From Bacteriovorax sp. BAL6_X (GTDB taxonomy: Bacteria > Bdellovibrionota > Bacteriovoracia > Bacteriovoracales > Bacteriovoracaceae): 64,000 bases of DNA. Numbering within the stretch: position 1 is the first letter of the stretch; every line of letters begins with the position of its first letter. The position numbers were made by a program, and so were the translations under genes. The DNA lies in assembly GCF_000443995.1 (NCBI RefSeq), contig NZ_AUMC01000009.1, positions 1-64,000 of the forward strand, given 5' to 3'. The notes under the pieces are model-generated. The model saw nothing but the letters and a program-made list of their open reading frames with translations. It had not been told where the DNA came from and made no database searches. Shown here in pieces: positions 25,745 through 34,634 of the stretch.

Positions 25745-26633
25745 CTATCTCTCCCCTCAGCGCCGTACCATAACGAAGTCCATATGTAGAAAAATGAATA
25801 TTCTTCGCTTCAATTTTGTTTAAAATTGTCTGTGCGCAAATTGCCCCAGACTGTATTGTTTTTGACCTCTTTCCCAGAAAAGAAAATTGCTTACCAAGAA
25901 CCTTGGCTTCAACTAGTTGAATACGATCCGTACTTTCATTGAACTCAGCAAGGCCAATACTGTAGTTATTAATCGAATCTGCATCATATGCAGGGGCACC
26001 TGAAAACATCAACGCAAGGCTTGTTAAAGTACCTGCGACTCCTATAACATCCTGACCAACATATGAATCAAGATCAAATTTTTCAAAAATTTCATCAACC
26101 TTAGTTTTCAACTGGCCGTCCTTAATCCAATCATCAACTCTCACTGAACCAATTGGCAATGAAACTGTTTCAATAATTTCAAAAGGTTTTGTTTTAATAA
26201 GAATTAACTCACTTGATGCGCCACCTACATCTAGGATAAGTTGTTTCTTTGATTTTTTTTTCATCATTTCATTAATTCCGAGAGCGGTATAAAACGCTTC
26301 CCCTTCACCAGAAATAATTTCAATATCCAAACCAAGCTCAGATTTAATTCTAGCGAAAAACTCCGGAGCATTTTTAGCAACACGGGACGCTTCAGTTGCC
26401 GTAATTATAATTTTATCACAACCCAGCCTCTGACACTCTTCCTGATATTCCTTCAAGGCCCTAAAAGTATCCGCCATTGATTTTTCCTGGAAAATACCAT
26501 CTTTATCAAGTCCTCTACCAAGCCCTGTAATTGTCGAAATTTCTTGTACAACTTCTTTAGTATTACAATCAATAATAAGTAGTAGTGTAGAATTAGAACC
26601 TATATCTACAGAACCAATTAAATTCTTAGTCAT
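25725..26633 (-). CDS. Ppx/GppA-type exopolyphosphatase
   Basis: 302 residues of the ASKHA fold. The family marks are GSVDIGSNSTLLLIID at residues 7-22, the second phosphate loop LDVGGASSELIL and GVAGTLTSLAL. It hydrolyses polyphosphate or pppGpp, thus touching phosphate storage and the stringent response; the two activities cannot be separated by sequence. Short for the family (no C-terminal HD domain). It overlaps the AsmA-like gene by eight bases. Confidence 0.9.
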   Translation of the reverse strand: MTKNLIGSVDIGSNSTLLLIIDCNTKEVVQEISTITGLGRGLDKDGIFQEKSMADTFRALKEYQEECQRLGCDKIIITATEASRVAKNAPEFFARIKSELGLDIEIISGEGEAFYTALGINEMMKKKSKKQLILDVGGASSELILIKTKPFEIIETVSLPIGSVRVDDWIKDGQLKTKVDEIFEKFDLDSYVGQDVIGVAGTLTSLALMFSGAPAYDADSINNYSIGLAEFNESTDRIQLVEAKVLGKQFSFLGKRSKTIQSGAICAQTILNKIEAKNIHFSTYGLRYGTALRGEIDDVYRV

Positions 26634-28857
26634 TTTTAAAAATACCTTTAAATAATTTTTTTATTTTAACTTTATTCTTTTGAAGGACTTTATCCGTTTC
26701 TTTTTTTAATAAGTTCTTAGCAGCACTCTTGGCCAATTTTTCAATTGTAAATTCATAGTCGCTAGTTAAAGCATATCCTACTCCCTCTAGACGATATGGA
26801 ATCTTAGCTGTTCCATAATCTCTTTCAAGGTCATGCTTAATTTCTTTTTCATTTACAATAATTGCACCGAGAAGCTCACCGGGAGCCTTAAAGTCAATTT
26901 TCCCATTTCCTTCTAAAGCATACTTTCCTTCATCTAATACTACTTTATAACTCTTAAATTGATGATAACGATCATCTAATCGTCCATTAAATGATAGTTC
27001 ACTGATGTCACCATCAATTGAGATATCTTTATTAGCTAGTTTTTCAAGCTTTTTAAATATACTTCCAACTACATTTGCTAAATTTATCTTATGAAGTTTT
27101 GCTTCTTTAACATTTAATGCAACATTAAAATCATAACCTTTGCCAATTAACTTCCCATCAACTTTACCTGACGCTTTCCCCTCAATAGACTTCACAATAT
27201 CGTGTGGGACAAATAGGGCCGCACTTGAAATATCAACCTCGCTAAATGAGGCAGCTAATTCTGTTGTTTTTCCTTTCTTATTAATTTCTGAATTAACTTT
27301 AATATTTAGAGGTGCCGTGCCAAGCTTTAATCTATTTGATAAAATATTTAACTTTTTGCGATTTACGCTAAGTTCAACCTGACCATTGATCGGTGACTCC
27401 CCTAGCATTACATTAGAGAACTTAATTTTCGATTTAACCGGATAATTTGAAAATACTTCACCGTTTGTACTCGAAATATCAACATCAGTATTTTCTTCTT
27501 TTATTTCTTCCTTAACAGTTTTCTGCTTAGGCATGCTCTCTTTTATCTCAGTCGGAATCTGAATATCTTGTAGATGTAGATTTATATCAGACGTCTTCAA
27601 GTAATCAAAACGATCTACTCCAAGAACAAAAGGAGTTCTCTGACCTACTTTAATACTCCCTTCAAGAAGTTTTAACTCAATTGCTGACCTGATCTGCTTA
27701 CTATTTAAATTATTTTTTATATTAACAACTACAGGGATGCCTAATGCAATCATATTACTTTCCACACTAGTTGTAATATTAGGAAATAACTTATCGTGTC
27801 TTGATGTTAAACTACCCTCGACCTTAAGTTGCCCATCTTTTATTTTTACTCCGAAATCACTGACATTAACAAAGTACGAAGTAATATTGTTTAAATCACT
27901 TACCAGGTTTATATTTGATAGTTTTAAAACTTCTTTACTAAAATCGTAATCGAGATTTGACTTCATAAATTGATGTTCTTCAAGTGCAACAACAATTTTT
28001 GAAGACATTAATCGATTTTCTACACCACCATCCATTTTCAAAGAAAACTTCTTAAGAGGTTTTATAAGTACACTAGAGTTAACATTATTAATATCGACCT
28101 CTGCATTGAAATTTAGCTTTTTTTCTTCAAGCCATTTATCAAGCACAGTTTCACCAATAATCAACACATCAAAAGATGTTTCATTAGGCTTGCCTTTAGA
28201 CAAAATAAAATGAGATTTCAACTCAAATACAGATGTTGTATTTAAACCAATATCTCTTAGTGCAAGCTTTTCAATATTAACTTCACCGAAGCTTCCACTT
28301 CTTAGAGCATAATTTGCATTAATATTAGTGACATTAAAATTTAAAGATGCATCTGAGAAAAAACTTAGAACGGCCAAGCCAGAGTCAGAACCTTCTTTCT
28401 GAATCTCTTTAGAAATGACTTTTTTTTCTTCTTTAAAACTAACTATTTCTTTAGAAGTAAAAGAGTTTTCCCAGTTAGAGCCCTTCTTGAACTCAATATA
28501 ACTTACTTTTGGATTATCAATATTTACCGAGATAGTCCCGTACCCCATAAGCATTGTCCAAAATGGAATTTCAATTTGTAGATTTTCAAATGAGCATAGC
28601 GGAAGTTTTCGACCACCGTGCGGATAAAGAATATCAACGCCTCTAATATTAACTTTAGAATTAATCCCAAGGGAATAATCAAGAGACTGAGTTAATACTT
28701 CTGCATTTGGTAAAGTTTTTTGAAGTTGGGTTGTAAAAGCCTTCCTGATAGCATCTGGTTTTAAGTTCTTTTTAGCAACAATTAAAATAATTGCAGAAAA
28801 AACAATTATAGATCCTAAAAATAAAAAAATTATTTTTAATGGTGACTTAGTTTTCAC
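26626..28857 (-). CDS. AsmA-family envelope protein
   Basis: 743 residues: one N-terminal membrane span (about 8-27) and a long periplasmic beta-rich region typical of AsmA/TamB-like bridge proteins. The C-terminal AsmA block is seen around KASGKVDGKLIGKGYDF and the following NVALNVKEAKL. These proteins help lipid movement or outer-membrane biogenesis. The start is GTG 28857 with GGAGGG close upstream. It follows the helicase gene by 18 bases in the same operon. Confidence 0.8.
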   Translation of the reverse strand: MKTKSPLKIIFLFLGSIIVFSAIILIVAKKNLKPDAIRKAFTTQLQKTLPNAEVLTQSLDYSLGINSKVNIRGVDILYPHGGRKLPLCSFENLQIEIPFWTMLMGYGTISVNIDNPKVSYIEFKKGSNWENSFTSKEIVSFKEEKKVISKEIQKEGSDSGLAVLSFFSDASLNFNVTNINANYALRSGSFGEVNIEKLALRDIGLNTTSVFELKSHFILSKGKPNETSFDVLIIGETVLDKWLEEKKLNFNAEVDINNVNSSVLIKPLKKFSLKMDGGVENRLMSSKIVVALEEHQFMKSNLDYDFSKEVLKLSNINLVSDLNNITSYFVNVSDFGVKIKDGQLKVEGSLTSRHDKLFPNITTSVESNMIALGIPVVVNIKNNLNSKQIRSAIELKLLEGSIKVGQRTPFVLGVDRFDYLKTSDINLHLQDIQIPTEIKESMPKQKTVKEEIKEENTDVDISSTNGEVFSNYPVKSKIKFSNVMLGESPINGQVELSVNRKKLNILSNRLKLGTAPLNIKVNSEINKKGKTTELAASFSEVDISSAALFVPHDIVKSIEGKASGKVDGKLIGKGYDFNVALNVKEAKLHKINLANVVGSIFKKLEKLANKDISIDGDISELSFNGRLDDRYHQFKSYKVVLDEGKYALEGNGKIDFKAPGELLGAIIVNEKEIKHDLERDYGTAKIPYRLEGVGYALTSDYEFTIEKLAKSAAKNLLKKETDKVLQKNKVKIKKLFKGIFKND

Positions 28858-28875
28858 ATACCCTCCAATGGTATT

Positions 28876-31107
28876 TTAGATTAAAGTCAGTGGTGCGAAT
28901 TTTGCCATAAATTTCTTCTGAGCACCGTCATTAAATTTAATCGTTACCTTTTCATCTCCTGTCGGGCCAATACAATCTAAAACAGTCCCTTCACCATAGA
29001 GTGAGTGAACAATTTTTGAGCCCTTAGGATAAGTTACTTTCTTTGTACTTATACTTGGCGATTTTTCAACTCTGTAAACTGGTTCATCGTCATAAACCGG
29101 ATCGCATAGGTCATCCCAATCATTATCCATTGATTGCTGACGTCCACCACCTAATTTTTTCCAGATATAAAATTTATTAGGTATTTCTTGAATAAAACGG
29201 CTAAAGCCATTGAAGCGTAATTGTCCAAATAGCATACGCCCTTGAGCAAAAGTGATATAGAGTCTTTTCATTGCTCTGGTCATTGCAACATAGAAAAGAC
29301 GACGCTCTTCTTCAATTGCCACTTCACCATTTTCGATTGATTGATAACTTGGAAAGACAGTTTCTTCAACACCTGTAACGAAGACATATTCAAACTCAAG
29401 ACCTTTGGCCCCATGAATTGTCATTAGGGATACTTCCCCCTGATTTTCTTCCTCTTGACCAATTACTGAATTATCAAGAGTGATTGTTTCTAGAAATGCA
29501 CCGAAACGGCCATTAGGATTTTGGTCCTCAAATTGAGTAAAAGCACTACCAAGCTCCTCTAAGTTCTCCATTCGAGCTTGTGACTCATAGTCTTTTGCTG
29601 CACGAAGCATTTCCCAATAACCAGATTCGTAGAGCAGCTTTTCATAAACAGTCTCTAGGCCTTCACCTTCGTCATGAGCAACTTTCGCTTCAGTAATTAA
29701 ATGAACAAATTGCGAAAGAGAGGACTTAACACGAGACGAAAGTCTTATATGTTTAAAATCTTCTGGGTTATCCACAATTCTATTAACAACTTCCCAAAGA
29801 GAACTATCAGACTTAATTGCCTCTTCTTCGATTTTTCTTAGCGTTGTTGCACCAATCCCACGAGTTGGTACATTAATAATACGGCTTAATGCCAATGAGT
29901 CTTTATCATTAACAAGAAGCCTAATATAAGCAATTAAATCCTTTACTTCTTTTCTCTCGTAGAATTTAATCCCACCCACAACTCGATAAGGAATATTGAA
30001 CTTTCTAAGAGCATCTTCAATCTGTCTCGACTGAGAGTTCGTTCGATAGAAAACTGCCATTTCATCGTAATTAACTCCATCTTCATTATGATGATGAACT
30101 AATTGTTCTGCGACAAAATCCGCTTCTTCGCGATCACTAGCACATTCGACAATCTCAATTGACTCACCTTCTGGATTATCAGTCCACATACTCTTTCCTT
30201 TACGTTGAGTATTTCGACAGATAACCGCACCAGCAGCTTCAATGATATTTTTAGATGATCTGTAGTTCTGCTCTAGCTTTAAAATTTGAGCATCACTGTA
30301 GACTTCTTCGAAGTCTAAAATATTTCGTATATCCGCCCCACGCCAAGAATAGATCGACTGATCCTCATCGCCAACAACACAGATATTTCTTCTTTTTATA
30401 GCAAGTTTTGTGACAAGATCAAATTGAGCACGGTTCGTATCCTGATACTCATCCACAAGAATATAGCGGAAACGATCTTGGTATCTTTCAAGCACTTCAG
30501 AAAACTTTTCAAAGAGCTGAATAACTCCACAGATTAGTCCACCAAAATCTGTAGCATTGGCCTTGTGAAGTTCCTTTTCATACTCAAGATACATATCATA
30601 GAAAATATCATCACTTTCTACTTCATAATCCTTATCTGAGATATCACGATCCGGATAATGTCCGTGATTTTTCAGATCTTCAATAAAGTAAAGTACTTCA
30701 GATGGTGCTGTTTCTTTTTGAGAAATTCCACGACGATTTAGAATTGCTTTAACAACACTTTTTTGTTCAGACGTATCATAAATCGTAAAATTTCGACTAA
30801 GGCCTAGGTAATTTGCCTCAGACCTTAGCATTTTTGCGCAGAAAGAGTGAAATGTAGTCACTTGAAGAGCTCCAACATCACAACTTACATCACGTCCGAC
30901 ACGGTCTCGCATTTCTTTTGCGGCCTTATTTGAGAACGTTAGGGCCAGTAATTGGAAAGGAGAAATATTCTTTTCCTCTAAAAGATAAGCAATCTTTGTT
31001 ACAAGCGTTCTTGTCTTTCCTGACCCTGCACCAGCAAGGATCATCATTGGTCCATCAATCTCTTTAACGGCTTGACGTTGTTGAATGTTGAGATGATCTA
31101 ACTTCAT
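28876..31107 (-). CDS. pcrA: UvrD/PcrA-type DNA helicase
   Basis: 743 residues, superfamily 1A helicase. Visible motifs: Walker A AGAGSGKT (about 25-32), DEYQDTN (motif II), VGDEDQSIYSWRGAD (III), QNYRSS (IV), TIHGAKGLEFEYVFV (V) and VAMTRA (VI). The C-terminal end has the PcrA-like segment SLYGEGTVLD. It unwinds DNA in nucleotide-excision and mismatch repair and clears RecA. AGGAA precedes the ATG; 22 bases follow glmS. Confidence 0.96.
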   Translation of the reverse strand: MKLDHLNIQQRQAVKEIDGPMMILAGAGSGKTRTLVTKIAYLLEEKNISPFQLLALTFSNKAAKEMRDRVGRDVSCDVGALQVTTFHSFCAKMLRSEANYLGLSRNFTIYDTSEQKSVVKAILNRRGISQKETAPSEVLYFIEDLKNHGHYPDRDISDKDYEVESDDIFYDMYLEYEKELHKANATDFGGLICGVIQLFEKFSEVLERYQDRFRYILVDEYQDTNRAQFDLVTKLAIKRRNICVVGDEDQSIYSWRGADIRNILDFEEVYSDAQILKLEQNYRSSKNIIEAAGAVICRNTQRKGKSMWTDNPEGESIEIVECASDREEADFVAEQLVHHHNEDGVNYDEMAVFYRTNSQSRQIEDALRKFNIPYRVVGGIKFYERKEVKDLIAYIRLLVNDKDSLALSRIINVPTRGIGATTLRKIEEEAIKSDSSLWEVVNRIVDNPEDFKHIRLSSRVKSSLSQFVHLITEAKVAHDEGEGLETVYEKLLYESGYWEMLRAAKDYESQARMENLEELGSAFTQFEDQNPNGRFGAFLETITLDNSVIGQEEENQGEVSLMTIHGAKGLEFEYVFVTGVEETVFPSYQSIENGEVAIEEERRLFYVAMTRAMKRLYITFAQGRMLFGQLRFNGFSRFIQEIPNKFYIWKKLGGGRQQSMDNDWDDLCDPVYDDEPVYRVEKSPSISTKKVTYPKGSKIVHSLYGEGTVLDCIGPTGDEKVTIKFNDGAQKKFMAKFAPLTLI

Positions 31108-31129
31108 TTAAATTCCTAATTTACTCTTT

Positions 31130-32959
31130 TTATTCTACAGTTACCGACTTCGCCAAGTTTCTTGGCTTATCAATATCTGTTCCTAAATTTTTAGCAATAT
31201 AATATGCAAGTAATTGGTTAACTACGTTTACATAAAGAGGTGCTAAATCTCCAAGACCTTCAAAATTTAGTTCGATATAGTGATCAGAGATTTCTCTTAA
31301 ATCTTCCTTACCCTTTGGACCGATCGAAACGATTAGTCCCTTACGAGCTTTAATTTCTTGAATATTTGAAACTGTCTTCTCATATAAATCTTCACCAACT
31401 AAGGCGATATTGACTTTTTCTTCATCAATTAAAGCGATTGGACCGTGCTTTAGTTCCCCTGAAGCATAACCTTCAGCATGAACGTAAGCGATCTCTTTAA
31501 GCTTTAATGCCCCCTCAAGAGCGATAGGAAAGTAAGAACCTCGTCCAGTATAAAAGAAACCTTTAAACTTATATATTGCATCTGCAACTTCTTTAATAGG
31601 TTTCGTATTATCAAGTAACTGCTCTACTCTTTGAGCAAGTAAGCTATAACGTGCTGATAATGAATTTCTTAGTTCATCATTCATACTTCCATTTGCTATT
31701 ACTTCAGAAAGAGTTTTACCTGTAAGGACTTGCTGAGTGAAGGCCTTTGTTGAAGCAACACCAATTTCAATACCCGCGCGAATCATAAGATTAACATCGC
31801 AATCACGGTACAGTGTTGAACCTTCTGTATTTACAATTGAAAGAGATTTCATTCCTCTTTCTTTACACATTGTTTGGGCCGCGAGTGTATCTGCTGTTTC
31901 ACCAGACTGAGAAATAAACATTGCCAATTCATTTTGGTTTAAAATTGGATTTCTGTAACGGAACTCACTGGCAACTTCTGCTATACATCTAATACAGTTA
32001 TTTAATTCAAAATAATCCTTAATCACAAGTCCTGCGTAATAAGCAGTTCCACAAGCTGTAATACTAACTGCATCCATAGGAAGTTTTGTCGCCGCTTCTA
32101 AACTCTCTTTCCCTTCTCCTTGAAAGTAATATTGAGTTAGAGAACGAATCAACTCTGGCTGCTCGTGAATCTCTTTAAGCATATAGTGTTCAAACTCACC
32201 TTTAGAAGCAGGATCGTGATCAATCGTCTGCTCTTTTGACATATATCGATGAGTCTTAGTTCCATCTAATTCATAAAAGTTCAGTAGTTGATTATTCTTA
32301 ACACTTAAATGGCAAAGAACATTATCTTCAGGGAAGTAAATACGATTTGCCATACCAGCAAGAGCATATGGATCACTTGAAACAAATACTTCAGAGTTTA
32401 CTTCATTACTTCCACATACTAGAGGAGCACCTTTTTTAATTGCAAAGATTTCATCTGTTTCACGATTTAGAACGACAAATGCAGAAAATCCTTCAATTCT
32501 TTCAAAAGATTTGATGACCGCTTCTTTAATTGGAGTTCCTTGACGCTTGTGAAAAATTAGAAGCCCAAGAAAAGTCTCAGAGTCTGTTTCAGACTCAAAG
32601 TAGATTCCATGCTCTTTTAGTTCATTTCTAATTTCAGTAGCATTCTCAATGATTCCATTGTGAACCATTGCAATTCCATCTTTTGTTGATACGTGTGGGT
32701 GAGCATTATAATCTGTTACACCACCGTGAGTGGCCCAACGAGTGTGCCCAATGCAAGATCTTGCATGAATATCTTTACCCTCAAGCTCGGCTTCAAGGTT
32801 AGCAATTTTACCTTCTTTTTTATAAACGAGAAGTTCATCATTTTTACTGATAAAACTAACACCAGCTGAATCGTACCCTCGATACTCTAATCTTCTAAGT
32901 CCTTCTAGAACAACGTCAACTGAATTTGATGGCCCTAAATGCCCAACAATTCCGCACAT
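31130..32959 (-). CDS. glmS: Glutamine-fructose-6-phosphate aminotransferase
   Basis: 609 residues. The start is set at ATG 32959 because the next codon is the catalytic Cys of MCGIVG, which must become N-terminal; AAGGAAG lies upstream. Domains: glutamine amidotransferase class II (1-240), two SIS sugar isomerase domains (about 285-440, 455-590) and the C-terminal DKPRNLAKSVTVE. It makes glucosamine-6-phosphate for peptidoglycan and lipopolysaccharide. It follows glmU, giving both ends of UDP-GlcNAc synthesis. No glmS ribozyme fits in the short gap. Confidence 0.97.
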   Translation of the reverse strand: MCGIVGHLGPSNSVDVVLEGLRRLEYRGYDSAGVSFISKNDELLVYKKEGKIANLEAELEGKDIHARSCIGHTRWATHGGVTDYNAHPHVSTKDGIAMVHNGIIENATEIRNELKEHGIYFESETDSETFLGLLIFHKRQGTPIKEAVIKSFERIEGFSAFVVLNRETDEIFAIKKGAPLVCGSNEVNSEVFVSSDPYALAGMANRIYFPEDNVLCHLSVKNNQLLNFYELDGTKTHRYMSKEQTIDHDPASKGEFEHYMLKEIHEQPELIRSLTQYYFQGEGKESLEAATKLPMDAVSITACGTAYYAGLVIKDYFELNNCIRCIAEVASEFRYRNPILNQNELAMFISQSGETADTLAAQTMCKERGMKSLSIVNTEGSTLYRDCDVNLMIRAGIEIGVASTKAFTQQVLTGKTLSEVIANGSMNDELRNSLSARYSLLAQRVEQLLDNTKPIKEVADAIYKFKGFFYTGRGSYFPIALEGALKLKEIAYVHAEGYASGELKHGPIALIDEEKVNIALVGEDLYEKTVSNIQEIKARKGLIVSIGPKGKEDLREISDHYIELNFEGLGDLAPLYVNVVNQLLAYYIAKNLGTDIDKPRNLAKSVTVE

Positions 32960-33038
32960 AGTCACTTCCTTATATGTTTAAAAAATACTAATTAAAGAAA
33001 GATACCATTTTGCGGGCGAAAATAAAATTTTTGCGGGC

Positions 33039-34427
33039 CTATTTGTCGCTTTTTTTCCTAATGAAACGCTTTGCCATGCCTTCTTTCGTCTCTTGACGCC
33101 CTCTAGCAATTGCAAATGAACCATCTGGCATACTTTTGCTAATAGTTGAACCTGATGCAATATAGCATTCTTTGCCAATCTCAATAGGAGCAATCATTTG
33201 TGAATCTGATCCAATAAATGATCCATCACCAATAATTGTTTTATGCTTATTGGCACCATCGTAATTGCAAGTGATGAAACCACAGCCAATATTAACATTG
33301 TCTCCAATCTCAGCATCTCCTGCGTAACTTAAGTGTGAGACCGCAGACTTCTTACCGATCTTAGACTTTTTAATCTCGACGAAATTTCCAATTTTTGCAC
33401 CTTCACCAATATCACTTCCAGGGCGAAGTTGCGCCATTGGGCCAATTGAAGCACCTTTAGATACTTTTGAGTCTGTAATATATGAGTTGGCCTTAATAAT
33501 CGCACCATCTTCGATGATTGAATTTTTAATTGTTACGCCTTGCTCGATTACTACATTCTTTCCAATCACAGTTTTGTCATCGATAAAAGCATTTTGGAAA
33601 AGGTGTGTTCCTTGACCAATATTTTTAGAATAACAGTAAGTATGCGAAGGATCTGAAAAACGCACACCCGCTTCTAACATCAGGAAACGAGAAATTGAGC
33701 GCCTTAGATAAATATCTGCATCTGAAAGCTGAATAAGGTTATTAACACCTAGAAATTCACGGGCATCTTCAAAAAGAAGTGGAGCTACATTGGCTTCAGG
33801 ATTAAAGGTATCAGTTAAGTAGAACTCACCTGACTTATTATTATCAGAAAGATTAAAAACATGATCCATTAAATAGAGAGTTTTAAAAATATAAAGGCCA
33901 GAGTTAACTTCAGTTACAAGCCTTTGCTCATCTGTTGCATCTTTTTCCTCAACGATTTGAAAGCCAGTTCCCTTGCGAATAATTCTTCCGTAACCTGTAG
34001 GGTTACTTGCCGTAAAAGTTGCACAAACGGCATTTGGACCTTTTTCAATCTCTTCAATAAGAGCACTGATTGTTTCCTTTGTAATCAAAGGCGTGTCCGC
34101 ACAAGTAACGATTGTGTAGTCATAGCCACGAGAGTGCTCAAAATCTTTTAAATATGTTTGTACAGCATGTCCTGTACCTAGCTGTTCTTTTTGATAAACA
34201 TAGTTGATATTTTCATGTCTTTTATTGACGTGTTCTTCAACAAGTTCACGTTGATGACCGGTTACTAAAGTGATATCTCCAAAATCTTTAAAAGTTTCGA
34301 TGACATAATCGACTAAAGCATTTTGGTGTAATGGTGCAAGTGGTTTTGGAACATCCATTTTTAATCTCGTTCCCTTACCCGCAGCAAGTACAACTACCGC
34401 TACCTTCTTTGTCGTATGCTTTGACAT
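33039..34427 (-). CDS. glmU: Bifunctional GlmU: N-acetylglucosamine-1-phosphate uridyltransferase
   Basis: About 462 residues from ATG 34427, which has AGGAG upstream; an ATG at 34469 has no site. The N-terminal pyrophosphorylase signature LAAGKGTRLKMDVPK is followed by a C-terminal left-handed beta-helix acetyltransferase, with GCGFITCNYDGANKHKT carrying the active-site region. It acetylates glucosamine-1-phosphate and adds UMP, yielding UDP-GlcNAc. First gene of the seven-gene operon that ends at 24931. Confidence 0.96.
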   Translation of the reverse strand: MSKHTTKKVAVVVLAAGKGTRLKMDVPKPLAPLHQNALVDYVIETFKDFGDITLVTGHQRELVEEHVNKRHENINYVYQKEQLGTGHAVQTYLKDFEHSRGYDYTIVTCADTPLITKETISALIEEIEKGPNAVCATFTASNPTGYGRIIRKGTGFQIVEEKDATDEQRLVTEVNSGLYIFKTLYLMDHVFNLSDNNKSGEFYLTDTFNPEANVAPLLFEDAREFLGVNNLIQLSDADIYLRRSISRFLMLEAGVRFSDPSHTYCYSKNIGQGTHLFQNAFIDDKTVIGKNVVIEQGVTIKNSIIEDGAIIKANSYITDSKVSKGASIGPMAQLRPGSDIGEGAKIGNFVEIKKSKIGKKSAVSHLSYAGDAEIGDNVNIGCGFITCNYDGANKHKTIIGDGSFIGSDSQMIAPIEIGKECYIASGSTISKSMPDGSFAIARGRQETKEGMAKRFIRKKSDK

Positions 34428-34546
34428 CTTTAAAACTCCTAATAACCGACTATATCGGTCTTCTTTCACTTTATGAAATTACAACACATTAACTAAATCA
34501 TAGCAAAAAAATCAGTTAAAAAACTCAAAAAAATCACGCATTTTCG

Positions 34547-34571
34547 CTCTTTTTATTAAAGAGTTTTTTTT
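34547..34571 (+). terminator. Terminator-like hairpin between divergent glmU and lon
   Basis: CTCTTT (34547-34552), loop TTATT, AAAGAG (34558-34563), then eight T residues. No plus-strand gene ends here, so it may end a short unlabelled transcript or be a chance structure. Confidence 0.4.
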
Positions 34572-34634
34572 ATTGCCCGATGTTAATTAAGAACAAATTG
34601 CCTATATTGCGCCGACCTGTTGGAGGAAAATTTT

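Noticed and set aside
32960-33038. glmS ribozyme or riboswitch
   Set aside because: The gap before glmS is only about 80 bases and shows no conserved ribozyme core.
32978-33193. 71-codon frame between glmS and glmU, minus strand
   Set aside because: It overlaps the end of glmU in another frame and has no protein-like character.
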